Source of the DNA: DASQEH01 sp963765725
GTDB taxonomy: Bacteria > Actinomycetota > Actinomycetes > Propionibacteriales > Nocardioidaceae
Assembly: GCA_963765725.1 (NCBI GenBank)
Contig: CAVXXI010000003.1
Location: 744,001-808,000 of the forward strand
Direction: 5' to 3'
DNA: 64,000 nt
The notes below the pieces were generated by a model, which was given only the letters and a program-made list of their open reading frames with translations, had not been told where the DNA came from and made no database searches. Every line of letters starts with the position of its first letter. Within the stretch, counting starts at the first letter, position 1. This document shows, piece after piece, positions 50,630 through 58,662 of the stretch. Made by a program: the position numbers and the translations under genes.

Positions 50630-51595
50630 GTGAACACCGCGCCGCTGGTTACCCTGGCCGATGTCGAAGCCGCCGCCTCGCGGATCTCGGGACGTGTCCT
50701 GCGAACGCCCCTGATCGCGACGTCGCTGGGCGTCGAGGGCCACGACCTGTCCGTGAAGGCCGAGTGTCTCCAGATCGGCGGCTCGTTCAAGCTGCGCGGG
50801 GCGCTGAACGCCGTCGCACTGCTCTCCCCCGACGAGCGAGCGCGCGGCGTGGTGACGCACTCCTCGGGCAACCACGCTCAGGCCCTGGCCCGGGCGGCCA
50901 AGCAGGCGGGCATCGCGGCCACGGTGGTGATGCCGAGGCAGTCGCCCGATCTCAAGCGGCGAGCGACGCAGGCACAGGGCGCCACGGTCGTCCTGGTCGA
51001 CGCGTCCCAGCGCGCGTCGGCGGTCGAGGAGATCCAGGCGCGGACGGGAGCAGTCTTCGTCCCGCCGTACGACCACGCCGCGATCATCGCCGGGCAGGGG
51101 ACGGTCGGGCTCGAGATCGTCGACGACCTGCCCGGCGTGGCCACGGTGTACGTGCCGGTGAGCGGTGGCGGCCTCGTGAGCGGGATCGCGGTCGCGGCGA
51201 AGGCGCGTTCGGCGGGCGTGAGAGTCGTCGGGGTGGAGCCGGAGCTCGCCGGCGACCTTGCCGAGGGCTTCGCGCGCGGCGAGCGGATGGTCTGGGAGAC
51301 GGCTCTGACCGGCCGGACGATCGCCGACGGGCTGCGTACCTCGTCGGTCGGCGTCCTCAACTGGGAGCACGTCATGGCTCTCGTCGACGAGGTCGTGACG
51401 GTGAGCGAGGAGCAGATCCTCGCCGCGATGCGCTCGGTCGTCCTCGATGCCCGCGTGGTCTGCGAGCCGAGCGGAGCAGTCGGTGTCGCGGGCTTCCTCG
51501 CGCACCCGCAGACCGCGTCGTCCGGGCCGGCTGTGGCGGTCGTCTCGGGAGGCAACGTCACCCCCGACCTCCTGGCCCGTGTCCTCGCCGACTGA
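50630..51595 (+). CDS. Threonine/serine dehydratase family PLP enzyme
   Basis: A 321-residue fold-type II PLP enzyme. The PLP lysine is in IGGSFKLRGALNAV, SSGNHAQALARAAKQAG binds the cofactor phosphate region, and PVSGGGLVSGIAVAAK is the glycine loop. It has no C-terminal ACT domain, so it is like catabolic threonine dehydratase or serine racemase rather than biosynthetic IlvA. GTG start at 50630. Confidence 0.84.
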   Translation: MNTAPLVTLADVEAAASRISGRVLRTPLIATSLGVEGHDLSVKAECLQIGGSFKLRGALNAVALLSPDERARGVVTHSSGNHAQALARAAKQAGIAATVVMPRQSPDLKRRATQAQGATVVLVDASQRASAVEEIQARTGAVFVPPYDHAAIIAGQGTVGLEIVDDLPGVATVYVPVSGGGLVSGIAVAAKARSAGVRVVGVEPELAGDLAEGFARGERMVWETALTGRTIADGLRTSSVGVLNWEHVMALVDEVVTVSEEQILAAMRSVVLDARVVCEPSGAVGVAGFLAHPQTASSGPAVAVVSGGNVTPDLLARVLAD

Positions 51596-51650
51596 CCTAG
51601 GCTGATCCGACGGGACGAGCCGACGGGACGAGCCGAGGGAGGTGCGCTGC

Positions 51651-51938
51651 GTGAAGGGCTTCGTGCAGTACACGGCGGCGCGGCTCGGCTTGTTCCTCGT
51701 CTGCTACGCACTCGTCTGGCTGGTCGTCGGATGGTTCATCCGCTGGAACTCGCTCGACGCGCTCTCGACCGCTCTCGTGGCGCTCATCATGTCGTCGGTG
51801 CTGTCACTGTTCGTGCTCAAGTCGCTTCGAGCCAGGTTCGCCGCCCAGGTGGCGTCGCGAGCAGACCGGGCCGTGGCCGCCTTCGACGCGAAGCGGCGAG
51901 CGGAGGACGTCGAGGAGGGCGAACCCGGCCGCTCCTAG
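51651..51938 (+). CDS. DUF4229 small membrane protein
   Basis: A 95-residue protein with two helices (YTAARLGLFLVCYALVWLVVGWFI and LSTALVALIMSSVLSLFVLKSL) and a charged helical tail (RAVAAFDAKRRAEDVEEG). It matches DUF4229, typically found next to menA. GTG 51651 is preferred because GGGAGG sits 10-15 bases upstream. Its stop codon overlaps that of the convergent menA by 4 bases. Confidence 0.82.
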   Translation: MKGFVQYTAARLGLFLVCYALVWLVVGWFIRWNSLDALSTALVALIMSSVLSLFVLKSLRARFAAQVASRADRAVAAFDAKRRAEDVEEGEPGRS

Positions 51939-52813
51939 CCGGCCGCGATCGCGAGCCCCGCGAACAACCCGACCGCGAAGACGAGCTCCGCCAGACCGGT
52001 GTCGCGCAGCGCCCGGATCAGTGCCTGGCCCCTGGCCCCGCGCTGTACCGACCGCACCGCGATGAAAGAGAGCGGCAGGCACCCGAGCGCGAGCAGGGCC
52101 CACCAGGTGAGGGCGTATGCGGCCAGCACCGCAGCGACGGCCGCGGCCAGGTGCAGCAGCGCGAAGACGAGGCGTGTCGCCCGGTCGCCGAGGACGACCG
52201 CCAGGGTCCGCTTCCCGGCCACCGAGTCGCTGGCGATGTCGCGCAGGTTGTTCGCGACGAGGATCGCGCAGGCGAGCGAGCCGACACCGCAGGCGACCCA
52301 GAAGTCGCCGAGCCGTACGTCCTCGGTCTGCACGTACGTCGTCCCGAGCACCGCCACCAGCCCGAAGAACACGAAGACACCGGCCTCACCGAGACCCCGG
52401 TAGCCGTACGGCTTCGAGCCGCCGGTGTAGTACCAGGCTGCTGCCATCGCCACGGCCCCGAGCGCGATCAGCCACCACGCCGTCGTCACCGCGAGCACCA
52501 GGCCGGCGAGCCCCGCGACGCCGAAGCTCGCGAAGGCGGCCGCCTTGACGTGGCCGGCCGGCGCCGCTCCGGAGCCGACCAGGCGTAGCGGCCCGACGCG
52601 GTCGTCGTCGGTGCCCCTCACGCCGTCGGAGTAGTCGTTGGCGTAGTTGACCGCCACCTGGAGCGCGAGAGCGACGACGAGCGCGAGCAGCGCCTTCCAC
52701 CACACGGCCGAGTGCGCGAGGACGGCGACCGCGGTTCCGGCCACCACGGGGGACACCGCCGCCGGAAGCGTTCGGGGGCGGGCACCCTCGATCCATTCGG
52801 CTGTGGTGGTCAC
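51935..52813 (-). CDS. menA: 1,4-dihydroxy-2-naphthoate polyprenyltransferase
   Basis: A 292-residue membrane prenyltransferase that attaches the polyprenyl chain to 1,4-dihydroxy-2-naphthoate. EWIEGARPRTLPAAVSPVVAGTAVA opens it; the first Asp-rich motif is NYANDYSDGVRGTDDDRVGPLRLVGSG and the second NNLRDIASDSVAGKRTLAV. Eight or nine helices. GTG 52813 is chosen; a TTG a few codons upstream is possible. It is divergent from menE. Confidence 0.92.
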   Translation of the reverse strand: MTTTAEWIEGARPRTLPAAVSPVVAGTAVAVLAHSAVWWKALLALVVALALQVAVNYANDYSDGVRGTDDDRVGPLRLVGSGAAPAGHVKAAAFASFGVAGLAGLVLAVTTAWWLIALGAVAMAAAWYYTGGSKPYGYRGLGEAGVFVFFGLVAVLGTTYVQTEDVRLGDFWVACGVGSLACAILVANNLRDIASDSVAGKRTLAVVLGDRATRLVFALLHLAAAVAAVLAAYALTWWALLALGCLPLSFIAVRSVQRGARGQALIRALRDTGLAELVFAVGLFAGLAIAAG

Positions 52814-52924
52814 GGTAGTCAAGTGTCGCAGCCGGGTCGCGCCCCGTGTCACGCGCGGCGGAGCCGCCAGCCCGCGAGTCGGCACGGTGCCGTCGGCAGC
52901 CAGGCCCGAGCCTAGAGTTGAGGG

Positions 52925-54019
52925 ATGCCTGCAGCCGCGCCGAGTGCCGAACGCCCGGCACCGGTCGCGTCGCTGCACCCGCTCGCAGGCTCGCCGCGAG
53001 CGATCGAGCGACTGGTGGCGGACTGGCTCGCTGACGGCGGCCCGGGGGCCGTCGTGGTGCGCACCTCGGGGTCGACCGGTACGCCCAAGGACGTCGCGCT
53101 GTCGGCGCCCGCGCTGCTCGCCTCGGCCCGGGCCACCCTGAGCCGCCTCGGCGGGCCGGGGAGCTGGGTGCTGGCGCTGCCGGCGCACTATGTCGCGGGA
53201 CTGCAGGTCCTCGTCAGGTCGTACCTCGCCGAGACGTCCGCCGTCGTCTTGACCGAGCACCCGGACCTGACGTCCGCGACCGCTCGCCTGCCCACCGGGC
53301 GCCGCTATCTGGCCGCCGTCCCCACGCAGCTCTACCGCTGGATGTCCGACCCGGCCGACGTGGAGGCGCTGCAGGGCTTCGACGCCGTCCTGGTGGGCGG
53401 GGGCGCGGCGGAGGCATCGCTGGTCGACGCCGCCCGAGCGCACGGGATCACCGTCGTCACCACCTACGGGATGAGCGAGACCTGCGGCGGCTGCGTGTAC
53501 GACGGTCTCGCCCTCGACGGGGTAAGCGTGCAGGTGGGCGCCGACGGAGTCATCAGGCTGTCGGGACCGGTGCTCTTCGACGGCTACGTGGGTGACCCAG
53601 AGCTGACCGCGCGCGTGCTGCGCGACGGATGGCTCGTCACGCCCGACCTCGGCCGGCTGCGCCCGGACGGGCGACTCGACGTGATCGGCCGAGCCGATGA
53701 CGTCGTCGTGTCCGGCGGCGTCAACGTCGCTCTGCCGGCGGTGGAGCGCCGCATCCAGGCCATGGTGGAGGTCGCCCAGTGCGCCGTCGTGGCGGCCCCC
53801 GACCCCGAGTGGGGCCGTCGTGTGGTCGCCCACGTGGTACTCGCGCGCGGTGTGGTCGCGCCGAGCCTGGCGTCCGTCCGGGACTTCGTGACGGCGGTCC
53901 ATCCGCGCAGCTGGGCGCCGAGGGAGCTCGTGCTGGAGGACCGGCTTCCTCTGCTCGAGTCGGGCAAGATCGACCGTGCCAAGCTCTGCTCGACGAGTGC
54001 GCTGAAGCCGCGTCCGTAG
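52925..54019 (+). CDS. menE: O-succinylbenzoate--CoA ligase
   Basis: A 364-residue acyl-AMP ligase. The P-loop is VVVRTSGSTGTPKDVALSA, the middle motif TTYGMSETCGGCVYDG, then GWLVTPDLGRLRPDGRLDVIGRADDVVVSGGVNV and the C-terminal catalytic lysine in LPLLESGKIDRAKL. It is short for the superfamily, as MenE usually is in actinobacteria. It activates o-succinylbenzoate before MenB, which is not in this window. Confidence 0.92.
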   Translation: MPAAAPSAERPAPVASLHPLAGSPRAIERLVADWLADGGPGAVVVRTSGSTGTPKDVALSAPALLASARATLSRLGGPGSWVLALPAHYVAGLQVLVRSYLAETSAVVLTEHPDLTSATARLPTGRRYLAAVPTQLYRWMSDPADVEALQGFDAVLVGGGAAEASLVDAARAHGITVVTTYGMSETCGGCVYDGLALDGVSVQVGADGVIRLSGPVLFDGYVGDPELTARVLRDGWLVTPDLGRLRPDGRLDVIGRADDVVVSGGVNVALPAVERRIQAMVEVAQCAVVAAPDPEWGRRVVAHVVLARGVVAPSLASVRDFVTAVHPRSWAPRELVLEDRLPLLESGKIDRAKLCSTSALKPRP

Positions 54020-54028
54020 GCTGATCGG

Positions 54029-55036
54029 GTGACGCGACGCGCGACGTTCCCGGCGGGCAGGACAGCAGCGCCGCTGGCGGATCGACGCGTCGAGGTGTTC
54101 TCGCTGCCGATGGGCGTGCGGTTCCGTGGTGTCGTCCGGCGCGAGGGCGTGCTGATCTGGGGTGCCGCAGGAGTCGGTGAGTTCAGCCCCTTCGAGGAGT
54201 ACGGCGACGAGGAGTCCGCGGCGTGGCTTGCCGCAGCGCTCGAGGCGGCGGACGAGACGTACCCTCGGCCCGTCAGGACCGCCGTCGCGGTGAACTGCAC
54301 CGTGCCGGCGGTCGACCCCGAACGCGCCGCCGCCATCGTGCGCGCGAGCAACGGCTGCCGGACGGCGAAGGTGAAGGTCGCCGAGCGCGGCCAGAGGCTC
54401 GCCGACGACGTCGCCCGAGTAGGTGCCGTCCGTGATGCGCTGGGACCAGGCGGTCGCGTGCGGGTCGACGCCAACGGCAGGTGGTCCGTGCGGGAGGCCG
54501 TCGAGGCGATCTGCGAGCTGCGCGGGTTCGACCTCGAGTACGTCGAGCAACCCGTCGCGGCCGTCGAGGAGCTGCGCGAGGTGCGCCGGCTCGTCGATGT
54601 GCCGATCGCCGCCGACGAGTCCATCCGGCGGTCCGGAGACCCGATGCGGGTGAAGCTGCTGGAGGCTGCCGACATCGCCGTGCTGAAGGTGCAGCCGCTC
54701 GGCGGTGCCCGGGCCTGTCTCGAGCTGGCTGAGGCGGTCGGGCTGCCGGTGGTCGTGTCCAGCGCCTTGGAGTCGTCGGTGGGAATCGGCTTCGGTGTCG
54801 CGCTGGCCGCAGCACTGCCGAGCCTGCCGTACGCGTGCGGACTCGCCACCACCTCGATGCTCACCCACGACGTGACCCACAGGCCCTTGTCCGTGGAGGA
54901 CGGGCAGCTGCCAGTACGCCGCGTGCTGCCCGACGACGACCTGGTCGCGGCCGCCACGCCGGACGAGTCCGTCACAGGGCGCTGGCTGGCTCGGCTGCAG
55001 CGCTGTGCCGAGGTGCTGCAGGAGCGGCGCGGGTGA
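54029..55036 (+). CDS. menC: o-Succinylbenzoate synthase
   Basis: A 335-residue enolase-superfamily enzyme. The catalytic lysine lies in CRTAKVKVAERGQRLADDVARV (K-x-K), metal ligands in VRVDANGRWSVREAV, YVEQPVAAVEEL and PIAADESIR, and the second lysine in DIAVLKVQPLGG. GTG start, nine bases after menE; the end overlaps menD by 4 bases. Together menE, menC and menD form one operon. Confidence 0.92.
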   Translation: MTRRATFPAGRTAAPLADRRVEVFSLPMGVRFRGVVRREGVLIWGAAGVGEFSPFEEYGDEESAAWLAAALEAADETYPRPVRTAVAVNCTVPAVDPERAAAIVRASNGCRTAKVKVAERGQRLADDVARVGAVRDALGPGGRVRVDANGRWSVREAVEAICELRGFDLEYVEQPVAAVEELREVRRLVDVPIAADESIRRSGDPMRVKLLEAADIAVLKVQPLGGARACLELAEAVGLPVVVSSALESSVGIGFGVALAAALPSLPYACGLATTSMLTHDVTHRPLSVEDGQLPVRRVLPDDDLVAAATPDESVTGRWLARLQRCAEVLQERRG

Positions 55037-56754
55037 ACGCCTCGACGATGGTCGCGTCGGCCGTGGTCGAAGCGCTGCGGAGAGCCGGCGTCACCGACGT
55101 CGTGCTCGCACCCGGCTCACGCTCTGCCGCTCTGGCGCTCGCCCTCTACGACGCTGACAGCGCGGGTGCGGTACGGCTCCACGTCCGCATCGACGAGCGG
55201 ACGGCCGGGTTCCTCGCGCTCGGCCTCGCCAAGGGCTCGCACCGGCCCGTGCCCGTCGTCACGACGTCGGGGACGGCCGTCGCGAACCTGCATCCAGCCG
55301 TACTGGAGGCCCTGCACGTCGGGGAGCGCCTCGTCGTGATCTCAGCCGACCGCCCGGCGTCGCTGCGCCGCACAGGGGCGAACCAGACCACTGAGCAGGC
55401 AGGGATGTTCGGACCTCGGGTGCCCTGCGCCGACGTCGCCCCCGGTGACGCAGCGTCCGCGGTGGCTGCCGTCGACGCCGCCGTACACCGGCGCGGGCCG
55501 TCGCAGCTGAACCTGCAGTTCGACGGCCCGCTCCTGCCGGACGTGGCCGCCGCAGGCGGCGCTTCGGACGCCGGCACCGCTGAACCCCCGAGGCCGACGA
55601 GTCAACTCCTTCCCGCCGAGGAGTCAACTTCTTCCCGTCGAGGAGTCAACCAGTTCCACTCCCCTTCGGCAGCGGCGTCGAGCACTGTCCCCGAGACGTA
55701 CGCGCGGGCGCATCTCGCACCGCCCGACGGCTCGGTTCGTCTCCCGCTCGGCCCCCGGACGGTCGTGGTGGCCGGCGACGACGCCGGACCCCCGGCGAGA
55801 CTGCTGGCCCAGGACGCGAACTGGCCACTTCTCGCCGAGCCCACCTCCGGCGCGCGGACGGGCTCCCACGCGATCCGCACGTACCGCCTGCTGCTCGGCG
55901 GCGAGCTGGGCGCGGCGGTCGAACGGGTCGTGGTCACCGGACACCCGACACTGTCGCGTCCGGTAACGAACCTTATTTCCCGTCGCGACATCGAGGTGGT
56001 TTCCGTGCGCACCGCCGCAGGGATCTGCACTGATCCGGGTCGGGTCGCCCGCCACGTCGACTCCGTACCGGTCGCTGAAGGCGCCGACGGACCCGACTGG
56101 GTCGCCGCGTGGAGGGCCGCCGACCGACGTGTCAGCGATGCGGTAGATGAGGTGGCTACGGAGCCCTCCGGACTTGCCCTTCAGGTCGCCGCCGAGGTGG
56201 CGGCTGCGGTCACGCCCGGAGCGCTGCTCACGGTCGGCTCCTCCCAGCCCGTTCGGGACCTGGACCTGATGGCGGCACCGTTCGGGGCGGGTGAGCGCCG
56301 CCTCGTCGTCGGCAACCGCGGCCTGGCGGGCATCGACGGCACGGTCTCGACGGCGATCGGTGCGGCGCTGGGACGGGCGTCGTCCCGCGCGCTCGCCTAC
56401 CTGGGCGACCTCACCTTTCTGCACGACGCGAACGCCCTGATCCTCGGGCCGCGCGAGCCCCGGCCGGATCTCACGGTCGTCGTCGCCAACGACGACGGGG
56501 GCGCGATCTTCTCCACCCTGGAGCAGGGCGGCCCCGCCTTCGCCGCCTCGTTCGAGCGGGTCTTCGGGACACCGCACGGCGTGTCGATCGAGGCGCTGTG
56601 CCGGGCGAGCGGCACAGCGTACGAGCGGGTCACCGACGCGGCCGCGCTGCGGGCGGCCCTGTCGGTGGACGCGCGGGGGATCCGGGTCGTCGAGGTGCCG
56701 ATCGAACGGACGTCCAGGCGGGCCCTGGACGGGCGGATCCGCGCCCTGGCGTGA
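55033..56754 (+). CDS. menD: MenD (SEPHCHC synthase) with an in-frame repeat insertion
   Basis: A 573-residue ThDP enzyme that adds the 2-oxoglutarate-derived unit to isochorismate. VLAPGSRSAALALAL, VRIDERTAGFLALGLAKGS, TTSGTAVANLHPAVLEA with the ThDP glutamate region, SADRPASLRRTGANQTTEQ, RGLAGIDGTVSTAIGAALG, GDLTFLHDANAL and VVANDDGGAIF are all present. Residues about 187-209 (RPTSQLLPAEESTSSRRGVNQF) are encoded by three 22-bp tandem repeats (array L6) at the domain I/II boundary. Since 66 bp keeps the frame, the enzyme may still work. Confidence 0.92.
   Translation: MNASTMVASAVVEALRRAGVTDVVLAPGSRSAALALALYDADSAGAVRLHVRIDERTAGFLALGLAKGSHRPVPVVTTSGTAVANLHPAVLEALHVGERLVVISADRPASLRRTGANQTTEQAGMFGPRVPCADVAPGDAASAVAAVDAAVHRRGPSQLNLQFDGPLLPDVAAAGGASDAGTAEPPRPTSQLLPAEESTSSRRGVNQFHSPSAAASSTVPETYARAHLAPPDGSVRLPLGPRTVVVAGDDAGPPARLLAQDANWPLLAEPTSGARTGSHAIRTYRLLLGGELGAAVERVVVTGHPTLSRPVTNLISRRDIEVVSVRTAAGICTDPGRVARHVDSVPVAEGADGPDWVAAWRAADRRVSDAVDEVATEPSGLALQVAAEVAAAVTPGALLTVGSSQPVRDLDLMAAPFGAGERRLVVGNRGLAGIDGTVSTAIGAALGRASSRALAYLGDLTFLHDANALILGPREPRPDLTVVVANDDGGAIFSTLEQGGPAFAASFERVFGTPHGVSIEALCRASGTAYERVTDAAALRAALSVDARGIRVVEVPIERTSRRALDGRIRALA
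55593..55658 (+). repeat. 22-bp tandem array L6 (3 units) inside menD
   Basis: Three exact 22-bp units within the coding sequence: GCCGACGAGTCA-ACTCC-TTCCC, GCCGAGGAGTCA-ACTTC-TTCCC and GTCGAGGAGTCA-ACCAG-TTCCA. Same framework and orientation rules as L1 and L4, which are intergenic. The encoded residues lie in a linker between two MenD domains. Confidence 0.82.
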
Positions 56755-56818
56755 GGTCGCCGCGCAGACAGCAAAGTCGATCAAGTGGTACCCGGCGTAG
56801 AGCGGGCAGACTGCGGTC

Positions 56819-57730
56819 ATGACCACGTCGAGCGATACCTTCGCCCGCTTCGTCGACACCCTGGCGTCGAACCTCGACGACCACGACGCCGACGGTGCCG
56901 CGCTGGCGGCGCGGGCGTACCTGTCGCGGTTCCACTTCGACCGGGTGGTCGCCGCGGCTGCAGGCGAGACACCGGCCCGCTTTCGTCGGCGGGTGCTGCT
57001 GGAGCGGTCGGCGTACCGGCTGGTGACGAGCGACCGCGGCGTCCTCGAGATCGCGGTCGAGGCGGGCTACTCGTCGAACGAGGCGTTCACCCGGGCGTTC
57101 CGGCGCGCGTACGGCACCGGCCCGTCGTCGTGGCGGACGTCACCGCAGCAGATCCACCTCGACACCCCGAACGGCGTCCACTTCCACCCACCCAGCGGCC
57201 TGCGGCTGCCTGCACAGACGAAGGTGACCTCCATGGACCTCATCATCAAGATGGTCGAGCACCACGTATGGCTCATCGGCGAGATGGTCGACCGCGCGTC
57301 GACCCTGTCCGACGACCAGCTGGACGCCACGCTCGGCACCGGGATCGAGGACGACCTGCCGACCATGCGCTCGCTGCTCTCCCGGCTGATCGGGCAGATG
57401 GACATGTGGAACTGCGCTCTCGCGATGCGCGACTACGACTGGAGCCAGGAGTCACACGAGAGCATCGACGCCATGCGCGGCCGGCTGGCCGAGGTGGCTC
57501 CCGTCTTCGTAGCGCACGTGCGTGAGGTGGCCGAGCAGGGACGTCTGGACGAGACGTTCGTCGACGCGCTGTGCGAGCCGGCCGAGGTGTACACGTACGG
57601 CGGGATGATCGCCCACGTGCTGACCTTCGCGGCGTACCGGCGGACTCTCGTGGTGGGAGCCCTCGACGCGGCCGGCATCCCCGAGCTCGGCTGGGGCGAT
57701 CCGATGAAGTGGGTCGCCGAGACGGTCTGA
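56819..57730 (+). CDS. AraC-type HTH fused to a DinB-like domain
   Basis: A 303-residue two-domain protein. Residues about 15-110 are an AraC HTH (LAARAYLSRFHFDRVVAAAAGETPARFRRRVLLERSAYRLV, ILEIAVEAGYSSNEAFTRAFRRAYGTGPSSWR). Residues about 140-300 look like a DinB/DUF664 four-helix bundle with histidines (VEHHVWLIGEMVDRASTLSDDQLDA, YGGMIAHVLTFAAYRRTLVVGAL). The DinB part may bind metal and sense a thiol or small molecule; that is inference. It lies alone between menD and a methyltransferase. Confidence 0.78.
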   Translation: MTTSSDTFARFVDTLASNLDDHDADGAALAARAYLSRFHFDRVVAAAAGETPARFRRRVLLERSAYRLVTSDRGVLEIAVEAGYSSNEAFTRAFRRAYGTGPSSWRTSPQQIHLDTPNGVHFHPPSGLRLPAQTKVTSMDLIIKMVEHHVWLIGEMVDRASTLSDDQLDATLGTGIEDDLPTMRSLLSRLIGQMDMWNCALAMRDYDWSQESHESIDAMRGRLAEVAPVFVAHVREVAEQGRLDETFVDALCEPAEVYTYGGMIAHVLTFAAYRRTLVVGALDAAGIPELGWGDPMKWVAETV

Positions 57731-57755
57731 CCCACAGGCGGGAGAGGCCGGCCGC

Positions 57756-58655
57756 TCAGCCCGGACCGTCGAGCCGCTCTGATCGCCAGCATCTGGCGGT
57801 GTAGGGCAGCTCGACCCGCGCGTCGGCACCCGCCGCCGAGTCGAAGAGCCGGCCCACACTCTCCAGCAGCCGACGACGGCGTGTCGACGAGAGCGCGATG
57901 ACGTACGACCTGGACGCGGCGAGGCCGACGAGTCCTGCGCGGTCCAGCGTCTGGGTGAAGGGGAACTCCGCCGCCTCCAAGGGTCCGAACAGCGTGCTCT
58001 CCTCGACTGCCCGGACGGAGTCGGTGGCCCAGTGTCCGACGAGACCGGGTGGTTGGGCGGCCCGGAGGAGCTCGCCGAGCTCAGCGGCCCATCCGTCGTC
58101 CTCACTGCGGATGTTCCACACGAGCGCCAGCCGGCCACCCGGCTTCAGTACGGCTGCGACCTGCGGCAGCGCGGCCGCGGCGTCGAACCAGTGAAAGGCG
58201 GTCGCCACCGTCACCACGTCGAACGACCCCGGCGAGAACGGCAGTGCCTCTGCCGCCGACTGCACGAGCGGCACCTCGAGGCCACGGGCGGCGAGCTCCG
58301 CCAGCATGGCGCGACTGGGCTCGGCTCCGACGACGGTGTGGCCGGCTGCGACCAGCGCATCGGTCAGCGACCCGCTTCCGGCGCCGAGATCCAGCACGCT
58401 CCTGCGCACGCTGCCGACCAGCCACGCGACGGCGCCGGAAGGGTAGCCGGGCCGGTGTGTCGCGTACACCTCGGCCTCGCGGCCGAAGGCCGCACCCAGC
58501 CGGCGGCGTAAATCCGCCGCCGACCCTCCCTCTCCACCCGAAGCGTCCGACCCAGGGGCGGCCCCCGCGCCCTCGACGTCGGATCCATCGGGTCGCCACG
58601 GCGGAGCGGGTCGTGCAGGCGGTGGCGGTGGCGTCGGGGCCCCTGCGGAGGTCAA
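57756..58655 (-). CDS. Class I SAM-dependent methyltransferase
   Basis: A 299-residue protein with a Pro/Gly/Ala-rich N-terminus of about 45 residues. Motif I is SVLDLGAGSGSLTDALVAAGHTVVGAEPSRAML, then SAAEALPFSPGSFDVVTVATAFHWFD and VLKPGGRLALVWNIRS, the pattern of methyltransferases acting on small hydrophobic substrates. The start is unsure: TTG 58655 leaves 7 bases after menF; an internal start near RRRLGAAFGREAEVYATHRPG is possible. Confidence 0.78.
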   Translation of the reverse strand: MTSAGAPTPPPPPARPAPPWRPDGSDVEGAGAAPGSDASGGEGGSAADLRRRLGAAFGREAEVYATHRPGYPSGAVAWLVGSVRRSVLDLGAGSGSLTDALVAAGHTVVGAEPSRAMLAELAARGLEVPLVQSAAEALPFSPGSFDVVTVATAFHWFDAAAALPQVAAVLKPGGRLALVWNIRSEDDGWAAELGELLRAAQPPGLVGHWATDSVRAVEESTLFGPLEAAEFPFTQTLDRAGLVGLAASRSYVIALSSTRRRRLLESVGRLFDSAAGADARVELPYTARCWRSERLDGPG

Positions 58656-58662
58656 GCGGTCG

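Noticed and set aside
51935..54880. Very long minus-strand frame extending menA upstream
   Set aside because: Only the last 292 codons are MenA; the rest is antisense to menE and menC, and menA has its own GTG start.
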